64,000 nt of DNA from Gyrodactylus bullatarudis. Its lineage: Eukaryota > Platyhelminthes > Monogenea > Gyrodactylidea > Gyrodactylidae. Below, piece by piece: positions 21,722 through 32,697 of this stretch. The notes below the pieces were generated by a model, which was given only the letters and a program-made list of their open reading frames with translations, ran no database searches and was not told where the DNA came from. The stretch is taken from assembly GCA_012064415.1 (NCBI GenBank), contig SSNU01000204.1, forward strand, positions 1 through 64,000, given 5' to 3'. Positions within the stretch are counted from its first letter, which is position 1. Every line of letters begins with the position of its first letter. A program made the translations under genes and the position numbers.

Positions 21722-24700
21722 CTAATAATTCGCCTCTAATTCCTCCTTGGGATGTTTCTGTGCTGGAATGGGTAATGGTGAGTTAACAGAGCGTATCGTA
21801 AAGTTTAATACTTGACATTCGATTTGGACGAGTTCAATTTTATTAGAGGGAGACTTGGAGAGGTTTCCACTGGTCGAGAGGATGAAGGTGAACTTGGGAC
21901 GATCTAATTCGGCAGATTCCTCCTCCCCAGTGGGTACATTGAAGCTTTTATGGAATGGATTGTCATCAGATGCAGGCTCCTCTCCGATAGTGGAATTATG
22001 GGATTTTGAAGACTTCATTGTGGAAGTGGCTGGCCAAAACAACTGTTCATCATTCTTGAGAGCAACAAAATAGAGAGTATCATTCTTTCGTCCGCTTTCG
22101 CCAAAAACAGTCTGATAGTAGGGAGCATTCCGTTTAGAAATCTAAAAAGGTGCTATATTAATAAAGGCTATGACTAAAAAGTAAAAAGGCTTGGAAATCA
22201 GAACTGAGAAAGGGATAATACAATCTGGTGCAAGAGAGTAGAATCAGATTGGTAGACTTCAGGGTGGAATCATTTTCGGGTAAATAAAGATTAAAGAATG
22301 AACAAACAAGAAACAATAAAAGAGAGAACTCGAACCTGCTCAAATAACTATAGATGGGTGGTGGGAAGTGATGAAAAAAATGTTAAATATTAATTTCTCG
22401 TAGGAAGGATGGGGTCAATACTCACTAGGGTGCGATTTGCATCTTTGATTAACCTGGATATGACATCCTCTCTACTTTCGTTGGTAGAAGTGTTTCGTCT
22501 CCTCGTCTTGGGGAAATATTTCAATGTTGTGCCCTTCTTTTGTGGGTCGGTTGAGACATTGGATTTGAGAACAATCTCTGTAAGAATGTCCTAAGAAAGA
22601 ATGTTTAAATTGAATTATGGTGAAGAAATTAATAAAATACATAGATACTTGAAAGTAGTTTGGAGAATTTTATATTAATTCTAATTAGTATACTCAAAAC
22701 TTACACTTAATTGCTCTTGCATTTGTCTGAATTCATTACGTAGGCTTGAGTTCTTCTCAGTCCTGTCATCTACACTTGTTTCGCTATTTGGTTCCTTGCT
22801 GATCTTTCTATCACCAATGTTCTCACCATCAAAAGGTGATGAGGAAGATTTATTCGCAAACAACAGCATGGAATTCTCATGACGACTTGTCGGCACTGAC
22901 AAGAGGATTCGGCCATTTCTGCCTATTATTCAATAGAAAGAATTAAAGTTATTCTGACATTTGGAAGTATTTTAAAAGATAGAGATCAAGATGTTAAGCC
23001 AATGAACCTTCCAAAGTTAACCTTGATTAAAATTTCTATGACTACAGTTGTGCCCCAGTTTTGGTGTTTGAGAAATCGCACACCCCAATTCTCCTATGAA
23101 ACATAGTTTTTTTTCTCATCAAGACACTGAAACGACTTGACTTGATAGAATTCGTCATTGATTTTTAATCAGACTTTAAAGATGTAACAAATTTCTCAAC
23201 CTATTTTAAGGACCTACTCAAATGATAACTCTATGAATTCTAAACATTATTTTATACAAGATCAAGTATCAAAATGATTGTCTGTGATAATATTAAAGTT
23301 GAAAGAAAAGAATTTTTTAAAAATTATATGTGGAAATTTCACGGAATACTTTGATTTAAAAAAAGATCAAAATTCGTTACATCTCTAATAGACATGAAGA
23401 TGTAATCAATTAATGAAGCTTACATAGAGAATGTATGAAACTAAATTGAAACCCATAATTATAGACTATAATAATAATTATTATTCAGCTTTTACCGATT
23501 GAAGGTGACACATTGCCTTTTTTATCAAAGTTTATTTTCAAGATTTTTCATTCTTAGTGGACGAATTAAATTGAGTTTAGTGGTAATGATCGAATCATAC
23601 ATCTTGAGCATAACTGACCAAAAACAGAATCGTTCTTACTGAAACGTTATAGATGATATTCAAATTTCCCATGCCAACTATACCTTTTACAGACGAAAAT
23701 GATACTATTCTTAAAACAATTTGATACCAATTTAAATTCATTATGGGAATATATAATTATGTACAAAAGGCCTAATGTAATTGAATGGATTTTTATATAT
23801 AATAGTATATGCTGATGTACAATTAGTGTCACGACGGATTTTTTTTTGCATACTATAATTAAGAAAAAATAAAATTCAAAATAGGACTTTTTTATTTCAT
23901 TATGGGACTCTTCATTCATTTAAATCTTGCTTATTCATTATTACAGGAAAATATTTTTCAATGTGTCTTGTACAATTTGCTATTGAGTATGGGGAAACCT
24001 GGTTTATGGCATTATTTGATGCTAATTCCAAAATTCTCATATTGAACTCAGATTTAGGGATATCTCCTCCAGTTCTTGAATATTCAAGAATTTCTTCCTT
24101 TCTCGTATCCAAATATGATTTAACTTTACTTTTGAATATGCTCCATACTTTTTCAATAGGATTTATGAGATATGAATAGGGAGGTAGTCTAAGTATTTTA
24201 AAATTTTCTTCTTCAATACCTTCCTCACAAGCTGAGTGGCATGGTGCATTATCAATGACCAAAGTACATGGAAAAAGACCATCATTCTGGCATACTTCTT
24301 TCAATTGAAGCAGGTACTGATGGAAGCATTCCTTGGTGAAGCTGCCTCTTTTTATCTTAAAATGAATTAATCTTTGTGAGGAAATAACTCCAATACAATT
24401 TAAATTTTTCCCTTTAGAATTTGTATTCGTTATACGACATCTTTCACCCACTTTTGCCCTTCCTTTTGACCTTGAACAAAAAAGATTAAAGTTTGTCTCA
24501 TCCAAGAAAAGTATGATTCTTCCTTCTGCCCGATGCTCGAAGTATTTTGTCAAATATTCACATCGTTTTTCTTTATTCTCTTCTGAATTGACATTCATTG
24601 GAACATGCTGTAAGTTTTTTAGTGTGAAACATTGCCCATCCAACCAATTTTGAATGGTTGCCACAGAAATGGGTTCATTGTAAACACTTTGGTAATGATC

Positions 24701-27700
24701 ACAACAATCTTTCAGTGTAACCCTTGGATTATTTTCCACAAAGTTGACGATATTATCAACTTTATCTTGTGTTTTTTTCATGTTATTTCTTCCTCCTCTT
24801 GGAAGATTGTTTTCTCGATTACTATTGACCCAACGATATGCTGTTGATTTTGATACATTTGATAATTTGGCAAATTCAAGCCAATTAAGATCCTCACGAT
24901 AGAGCTCTAGGACTCTTACAAGTGAATCCAATGAGCAATTAGTCAAAGCAAATCCCCAGTTCACTGAGCTTCTGTCAAGTGTTCCTACAGCAACTACATA
25001 TGAGAACAATCCTACTAACAAAGACAAGTCAACTGAAGTTGATAATCCAATTAGTTCTCAATCTGTAATTAGTCTTGAAATTGTACCCGCTTCATGCCCA
25101 GTAACAACTACAGCTAAGGGTGAAAATGCAAATCAAGAAAAGTCAACGGAAGTTGATAATCAAATTGATACCCAACCTGTAATTATCACTGAATCCAAAA
25201 AGTGTGCAATTAAAAAACGAGGAGTCAAAAAAAAGATGTAGCGGGCAGTTACAACTAGATCCGTTTCTCAAGAAGAGACAATGAGCCAAGTGAAACCTTA
25301 CCCCTCCTCCCTGTGATATTCTTTCGGTTCCCATTTGTCCAATCAGAGGATTTTTCATTATTGTATGTATAAATATCAAGCCGGTGTAAGAGTCTGATAA
25401 GAACCGGTGAAATAAAAGCTTTATTACTCATTATTCACTCGTCTTCAAAATCCTCTAAGAAATGAATATTTCTACTAATTCAGATAAGTTTATTTCATTT
25501 TTGTACATGTCTGAATAGGTATTATTTTAAAAGTTTAGTACATGAATTATTGGAAAATTAGATAGGGAAAATCGATCGTTGAGAACAAAACTTAGAATTG
25601 GTATATGATTTTTAGGAAGAAATCGTTAGAGCACATTATAAGCGTCTACAAATGAATTTTTAGGTCATATTACTTGAGGTCATATAAATTAGCAATTCAA
25701 CGTAGAAATTTTAATCCAAGCTGTAATTATTGAAGTAAAAATGTACCTTCGTATTAACTCAGATTAATACTCGAAACTTGGAAACAAAGAAGGGCATTCC
25801 AACAGAGAAACCAAAATAATAAATTATCATTATGACTATTATTACTACTAATAATATGAGTAGTAGTGCTTGATGAACGAGTAATGCATGTGTGTTACCA
25901 TGGTGTTAAATGAAGAAGGATCAATATTCTCATTACAATTTTATTTAGGCACAGAATGAGAAATATTGTTAGTGTTAAAATAATGATTCAATAATGATGG
26001 AGGCCAAGCAAATAAGAGAGCTGCAAATCAGTTTACTAGATTTAGTTTTACATCTACTCATAAGTAGAGGGGAATTATTTTTAATAAAATCATTTCATTG
26101 TAATTGTCGAAAATTTCCTTAGTTTCCTTTTCGTATTGATACGGTTAGTAAACAAAAATCATGGTCTTTCTACTGGGCATATTCGATACAAATCAGAAAT
26201 TTGAGTCATTAGTAATAACTCATTAGAGAGCAGTTGTTCGGAAAGAATTTTATTTTACTCGGTTATCGTGTAGAATTTTTGAATGAAAAATCAATATATT
26301 TAAAGAAATTGTAAACATTAAAAGAAATATTCCTTGCACAGAAGAAGACTGTCTCATTCTGATCCCATTAGCAAAGTATTCTTCAAATTTAGAGATGAGA
26401 ATTGCAATTTTTGACTTTAATAAAAAGGTTCTAGAGATTTGAATTGGGGATTATCAGACGAGGCAAGATGAGGACTATTATGGAAATGACCTATGAAATC
26501 AAAGTTCTTCTGCTGAAAAAATCTCTTTTCCGAAATGACGGTTCGAGTTGTCTTGGAGAGAAATGAGTCTACAGAATCTCGGATATTTTTATCCAAGACT
26601 GAATATGGCAACTGAATACTCTAGAACGTTTAATCGAATCGTCAAAAATTGATTTGTGCTTTTTGAAAGTCCACTGGTGGGCCAGTTCCCAACCAATACG
26701 CATATCTGGCAACCTGCCGAAAACCTTTTTAATCAAAATACTCAAAAATATTGATACTTTTCAATTTTGGAAATATCTTATTAATTTAAACAAATAGAGT
26801 GATTTATCATCTTTCTAATGGTACCAAATCTGTTTGAATTCATATTAGTTTTGGAGGATAAAATTTTTGTTCAAGTTGGAGTCCCATTACTTATTTTTTG
26901 GTACTTTGATTTTATTGTATTCAAGCAAATAATAAAATTTTGACCCTTTCGACAGATTACCCTATGGGGCGATTATTCAAAGTCGGAAATTCTCAGTTAT
27001 CAGTGATAAGTCCCTTTGTATGTAAAGCAAGTTGACATGAAGATGAGAGTTTACTATTTTTAAAAAAAACTCAATATTTCTCTCCGGATTCACAGAAAAA
27101 AATAATTATTTGAATTCTAAAACGGGAAGAGCTAATAAGATGTGGATATTCGAAAAAATTCTGGAAAAAATTCAATCTGACCAAAAATATGCCAATTTTT
27201 GGATTTCGAAAGTGCATCAAATTTGCTCTATGATTCGAAGCAGTTAAGTGATGATATTTGGGATCAACATTAATCGGAAAATTCAAATGGTTCGATTTCC
27301 CACATTAATGACGAATTTTAGGGAACTCCTATAGGTGAATTCGAATTTTTCGTTCAATGTTGATCCCAAATATCAGTACTTAACTGCTTCGAATCATCGA
27401 AATCGATAAAAAATTTGAGCTCAAAAGTGGAAATTTGGTGCATTTTCAAAATTCAAAAAACCGCCAAATTTTGGTCAGATTTAATTTTTTTCGGAATTTT
27501 TTCGAATACCCACATCTTATTAGCTCTTCCCCTTTTAGAATTCAAAAAATTATTTTTTTCTGTGAATCCGGAGAAAAATATTGAGTGTTTTGTAAAAATG
27601 GGAAATTCTCATCTTCATGTCAATTAGGTTTAGGATATAAAGATGTAAGATGTGGTTATACAAGCGGCCAAATATTCATCTGTTGTTGTTAGTCTCTACA

Positions 27701-30700
27701 ATGTGTGTATAGTCTACGTTATATTGGAATCTAGTTAGACAAAGGGTATGGTGAGTAGGATATGTTAAAATCATGTTTGTCTAATTTGCATGTATAGTTT
27801 TTTGAATGGAACTCACTCGACATAAACTAACAAAAATACATACATTGAGTTATTCTCTGTCATTCTTATGCAGAATCGAGATTAGAAGACTTTCAAAGAC
27901 AAAGATAGACAGGTTATATCATCTCAACTTTAGATACACTTCTAATGGGAAAAATGTGCCTAATACAGTTGTATATATATTAATCGATGGAAGTTGCTCA
28001 AGTTCTAAGCAGTATCATATTCAAAATTGAGTGTTTACGAGTAAAAGTTGATAATTCGGTTATAAAAAGGACAAGCATGCGGATTAGTCGACTACAGGAA
28101 TAATTGGGTGTTGAAATTATTAGTAAAACACCCTGTATTTGATTGAGGTTATTACTTGAGAACCAAGTAGAATAAAAGTATCAAAATCAAGCCAAAAGAA
28201 ACAGAAACTACTCTTGGAGTCTAATTTATGTTCTTGAAACTTTTCATATTCTTAGGGTTAATTCCAAAAATGACCCCGAAAATTTCCAAAATAAAATAAT
28301 CTTCAAAGCAAACAAGCAATGATGATGTCCGGTAGATATTTTAAAAGGCTTAACTTTTATTAAAAATGAACTTTCTCCTCAGATAGAACGCTTGATGGGG
28401 AAAAACTTGTGTGAATCTAGGTTCTCAAAATCGTAGTGGCGAAATAACAAGAGTTGTTAATTTCAACAAACTACAATTTTCTTATGTCTTTGCAAAAAAT
28501 AAGGGCTATCCTTATATTAACATGTGTGTCCTGTGGCTAGTAAGTTGGGAATGAATGCAAAGCAATCTGCTTCAAAGCAGCTTACTCGGAGATGATTATG
28601 CTTTGTGATGTTGAGAATCTGAAGGAGTCGTAACTTGAAGGTTAAAAAATAAAATAGAAGACGTTGAGGACCAAGAATCAAAACCTGAAAAAGTAAAGTT
28701 TGATTGGTTTTGAAGATTATCTTCTTTTGGAAACATTTGGGGTCATTTTTGGAATTAATCCAAGGTATTTATTTCGTAAAATACAAAATTTGAGATGACT
28801 ATGGTGATTTTTGAATATTGGATCTCCGCGTACACCCTAACAATTATTGGTTATAAATAGGGCCTCAAGTCTATTTTTTCTAAGAGACTGTTTCATGCAA
28901 GGAATTTAGAATTTGCTAAAATAATTAATTTTTCTTGATCTGGATCAAATTTATAAAGTCTTAAATAGGTCTATTTTCATCTTAAAATTTACTGGTCTTA
29001 TTTTTTTGTTCTTAAATCTCGAAACTTAAAACTCGAAATCTTCTATCGATTTCGCGCAAAGATCATGAAAACTAACAAAAATATTGGTTGCGAGTTAGTG
29101 TGGGACCCACACAGTGTAATATATGAATCACATACTCCTCTGCGGCAGGAATTTTGATGCAAACTGGTCTGAATTTTATATCATTCCAAAGTATGATTCG
29201 ATTTTTTGATTAATTATGTTTTGTGAATACTTATGAGTAGGAATTTAATTTTTTAAGACCTTAAGTTGAAAATAATGGGTTTTTGTCCTGAAAATTCATC
29301 ACTAGGTTAAATTTTTTGAGGTCCTAGTTATAAATTATAATTTGTAATCTATGAGGTAGAGAATAGGTCCATTTTGTTGCTCTCTGATTGGTAAACAACG
29401 TCTTTGAATGTATTAAATACGAATCAAAACATTTAAAAGATATACATCAAGCATACATCATGATATATAAAGATATACTATTTAGATTTGTATTGAACAA
29501 CATGTATATACTTGTTCCTTGATATTTCTCAACAAGTTTGAACGTCTTGATTCAATTTTGCTTATTCTATCATTTAATTTGTATAGAACTGTATCTCAGA
29601 ATTTTTAGCAATCCTATCTGATTATTTGCCATCTTTTTAAAAAATTATTCTAGCACAATTACCTAGTTATTTCCAAGACCAAACATATCTTCAGGATCTC
29701 GTCTGTTTCCATCTAAAGTCTGATTATTAGACTGAAAACTCAAAACAATACTTGAAATAATGCACATATTATAGATTTGATAAATGCTTTGGGTTAATTC
29801 CAAAATTAACGGATATAATTCCAATATTAGCGGGTTTTATGAGCTAGTCAAACCTTTGTTAAAAGAAATAGCAATGAGTGTTATGAACATTTCAGCTTAG
29901 AAAATTGTGTAGAATCAATTTTTAATATACTTATTGTGCATCAACTTGTTTTCTTAAAAAACCTACTAGTAATAGCTCATAAAACCCGCTATATATACGT
30001 TAATTTTGGAATTAACCCAAATGCTTTATACATATTTTTAGGGAATTTTTCGCTAGACCTATAGAGTAATGGAAAATAATTTTGAAAATCTCTGATTCAT
30101 TATCAAAAGAGAGAACAAAATGGATCTATATTCTAGGAAAACTTAGCAAATTTGGTGCTCCAACTACATTATTACATAAATAATAAACACTAATTAATAT
30201 ATTGATAAAGTACGTGATAAATTATGTATATTCTAATGGTGACAGAAGAGAAAAAACCATCATATCATGTTTCATGTGTGAGTTATTGCCTTTGAAGAGA
30301 AAAACTATTGACTATTCACTTAGTATCATTCTACTCTCATGCTTAAAACTGATTAACCTCTTCATAAGTGCTCTCATAAATCTTTAATCGCTTCAAATAA
30401 CAGAACTTCCTTTCCTCATGAGAAGAAGTGGTAAAAGTACACGCATGTTTTAAGGAAGACCAAAGTGTTGGACTTACTAAATTGATGAATGGTTGTTTTA
30501 CTCTTGACAATGGCCATGGAATCATCATTGGCCTTTTGACTAATGCCCAACATGATCATACTCATCAGGGCGAATAGGAGTAGGCCAGTGCCAAAGGCAA
30601 ACAGACGAGTTGAAGGAGTCTTTTGGGCCTTACTCCTAACAAGATTGATACTGGGATTGTTAGTTCTGGGCAAAGTTAGGGGAAATAACTTTATGTTATC

Positions 30701-32128
30701 TTTAACATGCAAGATTCCATTTGAGGTTGACGCCAAAGGTGTTGCAGTGTTGGATCTTTTCATTCTCTTTGGTGTCAGAGATGAAGTGAGTTTTAGTGAA
30801 ATATTCGAATTACTCCCTGAACTGGCGGATTTATTGAGAAAATTAGAATTGGTTGTACTACCACTGGACTGTTGGGGCATTAGTGCAAGAGTCTGATTGA
30901 TTAACTGGCTTTTTTCTGACTCTGAAAGTAAATAAATGAGAGTATAGTGAATTCAATCATGAACTGCATGACTGAATAAATTTACTTTCTACTTTGTAAA
31001 GAGTAAATGACACGTGTCAAAAACTATACTAAAATGTAGAAGAAAAATAAAGAGGGGTCCTGCTTTAAAATTGAATTACCACCTGATTAGAGAATCAGAA
31101 AAGGGGGTCTTTATTTGGTGGGTAAATAAATAAAAACAATTAGAGAGATAAGAGATAAGCTTAAAGAATAAAGACTTACTAAAATTACTCCACGAGGGTT
31201 TTATCAATGAATTTTGTTTTTCATTACAACTGTTCTCGGTTGAATTGTAGGCTACTTCACTTTCCACGTTACTTGGACAAATTAATTTGGCTACCTTGTT
31301 AGGACAAGGAGTAGACTCTTCGTAGGGCTTACTGTAGTTTATAGAGGGATGTATCTCAGAGTTTTCAATCAACCTTTGCATTCTTCGGTCCAGGTTTTCG
31401 ATGCTAATCTCAAGCTGACAGCACTTTGCCCTCCACTCTTCATTCTCAAGACGTAGTTGATGATTTTCATCCTTCAACTGGCCGACATGCAACTCCAAGC
31501 GTTCTAGGTACTCTTTTTTCCTCTGACGACTCTGGTAGGCAGCCTCCCGATTCTTCATTATCTGCTGTTGATGACGAGCCAACTTTTTGTAATATTCAAT
31601 GGAAGCATTTGTTTTTGATTCCGAGATTATCTGAGGATGCTTGGTACTATCGGACCAGTCAAAACTATGAGAGTTATTAGAAATTATTTGAGAATCAGAT
31701 ATTAAATTATCAGAATCCAGATGACTTGTTAGACTGTTTTCCTTTAAGTTGCTCTGATAAATTGGTTTTTTTATTGTTTCATTGATCGGGTAACTGAGCT
31801 TGGTATTTGACTCATGTGAAGAAGTCTGACCACTCGACACTCGAATAATTCGATTAACTTGAGGCTGTTTTCGCTGTCTCTGCAGTGGGCAATGAATTAA
31901 ATCTGTCAAGACAGACTCGGATAAGGTTTTACTGATCGATGGTTGATTGGCATTCTCATCCAGTCCTTCTGTTGCATCACTGACTGTGGTGTTGTTAAAG
32001 TCAGAGTCATTGAACGAATTGAAATCACCTAATAAGAGACTTTGATCGGCTAAAAAAATTTTAGACATAAGTAATTTACACAAATAAGAGCTGTCAAAGA
32101 AGTCGTCAATTGAGCTACTTTTATCCAT
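21722..32128 (-). CDS. ATF6: ATF6, ER-stress membrane bZIP transcription factor
   Basis: Five exons, all GT-AG with agreeing phases: 32128-31180, 30921-30478, 22895-22705, 22590-22426, 22141-21722; 722 residues (human ATF6 alpha is 670). Residues 183-206 are the basic region (IMKNREAAYQSRQRKKEYLE, diagnostic of ATF6), followed by a leucine zipper to about 250. One membrane segment lies at 423-443 (LFAFGTGLLLFALMSMIML). The lumenal domain ends with PKFTFIL and the signature QIECQV (689-694), equivalent to human QIDCQV. ATF6 resides in the ER, moves to the Golgi under stress, is cut by S1P and S2P, and the released bZIP activates chaperone genes. Oddities: about 170 residues between zipper and membrane, no N-x-x-P in the membrane segment, no obvious R-x-x-L just beyond it, and a 7.6-kb third intron full of transposons. 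Divergent from TMEM242. Confidence 0.92.
23180..23384. repeat. Short MITE in ATF6 intron 3
   Basis: Inverted ends AGATGTAACAAATT and AATTCGTTACATCT. The left 120 bases recur at 56830-56950 (ACCTACTCAAATGATAA, ACAAGATCAAGTATCAAAAT). Confidence 0.6.
23912..25027 (-). CDS. Tc1/mariner-IS630-type DDE transposase, ORF open
   Basis: An uninterrupted 371-residue frame. Residues 36-70 form a helix-turn-helix (LELYREDLNW, LSNVSKSTAYRWVN); 91-135 a second DNA-binding helix set. The DDE triad is D176 (FLDETN), D259 (VIDNAPCH) and E292 (NPIEKVW), giving a D-x32-E spacing instead of the 34 of classic Tc1. It sits inside ATF6 intron 3 in the same orientation as ATF6. The first 30 or so residues are the complement of a plus-strand PLE tail, so the true N-terminus is lost or starts near residue 35. 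No inverted repeats were found with confidence. The open frame suggests a fairly young copy. Confidence 0.8.
   Translation of the reverse strand: MSLLVGLFSYVVAVGTLDRSSVNWGFALTNCSLDSLVRVLELYREDLNWLEFAKLSNVSKSTAYRWVNSNRENNLPRGGRNNMKKTQDKVDNIVNFVENNPRVTLKDCCDHYQSVYNEPISVATIQNWLDGQCFTLKNLQHVPMNVNSEENKEKRCEYLTKYFEHRAEGRIILFLDETNFNLFCSRSKGRAKVGERCRITNTNSKGKNLNCIGVISSQRLIHFKIKRGSFTKECFHQYLLQLKEVCQNDGLFPCTLVIDNAPCHSACEEGIEEENFKILRLPPYSYLINPIEKVWSIFKSKVKSYLDTRKEEILEYSRTGGDIPKSEFNMRILELASNNAINQVSPYSIANCTRHIEKYFPVIMNKQDLNE
24895..25470 (+). mobile_element. PLE 3' tail with duplicated module
   Basis: The plus frame 24918-25240 encodes two tandem copies of the tail module (TTYENNPTNKDKSTEVDNPI and GENANQEKSTEVDNQIDTQ), then CAIKKRGVKKKM-stop. 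One frame over, CSGQLQLDPFLKKRQ-stop (25239-25283) follows, the same C-terminus as at 1278. It is followed by TATAAAT (25368-25374), the hammerhead motif and the terminal CTTCAAAATCCTCT block. It abuts the transposase on the opposite strand near 24930. Confidence 0.65.
25381..25429 (+). ncRNA. Hammerhead ribozyme-like motif, copy 2
   Basis: CCGGT (25381-25385) is perfectly complementary to ACCGG in loop II (25403-25407). Stem I pairs GAGT (25390-25393) with ACTC (25426-25429). Core CTGATAA has A in place of the invariant G8, so this copy is probably inactive. GAAA at 25409-25412; stem III ATAAA/TTTAT, loop AGC; cleavable base T25425. Confidence 0.6.
25471..27030. other. Intronic (ATF6 intron 3), no feature named
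   Basis: AT-rich sequence inside the third ATF6 intron with only short chance frames. No repeat ends were recognised. Confidence 0.4.
27031..27624. repeat. Foldback MITE, family A, complete copy
   Basis: The left end TTGACATGAAGATGAG and the right end CTCATCTTCATGTCAA are inverted. Pairing extends over about 290 bases per side (TCCGGATTCACAG, AGCTAATAAGATGTGG, GATTCGAAGCAGTTAA and their complements), around a centre near 27325. Partial relatives lie at 40100, 41125, 47551, 53560, 55425, 58965 and 62180. Confidence 0.8.
28255..28761. repeat. MITE, family B, 507 bp
   Basis: Inverted ends of 23 bases, GGGTTAATTCC-AAAAATGACCCC, with a single difference between the two ends. The interior is non-coding. 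No clear target duplication. Confidence 0.7.
29791..30019. repeat. MITE, family B, 229 bp with 9-bp target duplication
   Basis: Inverted ends GGGTTAATTCCAAAATTAAC plus G. A second inverted block inside (GCGGGTTTTATGAGCTA). It is flanked on both sides by AAATGCTTT (29782-29790 and 30020-30028). Nine-base duplications are characteristic of Mutator-like transposition. Confidence 0.85.
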
Positions 32129-32228
32129 GAGAGGGATATGTACAATTTTCAGATAATGAACTTTTAAAAAACCGGTTGGCTAAAACAAACAATTGTCGGA
32201 TTCAGTTGTTTAAAGTGATGACACAAAT
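32129..32228. promoter_or_regulatory. Bidirectional promoter, ATF6 / TMEM242
   Basis: Only 100 bp separates the divergent start codons, so both promoters must lie here or overlap the 5' ends. No TATA box is obvious. A link to stress control is not shown by the sequence. Confidence 0.6.
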
Positions 32229-32612
32229 ATGAAAAAAGATAAGGATAGAAAAAATTTATTGAACGACTCAAATGGACTAATATTTATTACTTGTGGAGGT
32301 GGAATTAGTTTTATTGCTTCCCTAATCGCAAGTCGACGAGCTGTACGCAAGGATATAGCCTATAATGAAGGAAAGATTATTGAAGTACCAACAAAAGGGT
32401 ACAAATTGGCCATGAGAGCCCTCTTTTACGGCTCTGTTTTATCTGTGACCGCCGTTTCAAGTTTATTCTTTGGTGTAATGTTCCTAATGGGAGCTAGATC
32501 ACTTAAAGATATCGGTCCTATTCTTCGACTAAAACATTCGAGTTCAAATCAAGATGATATTAAATTTGAATCACTACAAGAATTATTAGATTATTATTCC
32601 AAGAATAAATAG
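32229..32612 (+). CDS. TMEM242: TMEM242-like mitochondrial membrane protein
   Basis: Single-exon frame of 127 residues from ATG to TAA. Two hydrophobic segments, 16-35 (GLIFITCGGGISFIASLIAS) and 64-88 (ALFYGSVLSVTAVSSLFFGV...), are joined by a basic/polar loop. The stretch KLAMRALFYGS before the second segment matches the conserved SLALRALGWGS of vertebrate TMEM242 (C6orf35), and MGARSLKDI matches its ALGVHSMNDF. The vertebrate protein sits in the inner mitochondrial membrane and helps assemble the ATP synthase c-ring with TMEM70. Length fits (human 141). KLHDC4 follows 85 bp after the stop. Confidence 0.82.
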   Translation: MKKDKDRKNLLNDSNGLIFITCGGGISFIASLIASRRAVRKDIAYNEGKIIEVPTKGYKLAMRALFYGSVLSVTAVSSLFFGVMFLMGARSLKDIGPILRLKHSSSNQDDIKFESLQELLDYYSKNK

Positions 32613-32697
32613 AATCAATTAGAAATTTTCTCATTTACCTCTCACCCTTGAATATTTTTATAAATTTTAATTTTTGATATAAATAATCAAATTCTAG
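32613..32697 (+). promoter_or_regulatory. Intercistronic region with candidate trans-splice acceptor
   Basis: Eighty-five bases, T-rich, containing no ATG and no AATAAA. It ends in aaattctag directly before the first conserved KLHDC4 codon. An acceptor with no local coding exon upstream is the expected signature of spliced-leader addition inside an operon. Confidence 0.5.

Noticed and set aside
31180..32128. bZIP gene as XBP1 or a CREB/ATF1 protein
   Set aside because: The basic region NREAAYQSRQRKKEYLE, the downstream membrane segment and the QIECQV lumenal motif fit ATF6 and not XBP1 or CREB.
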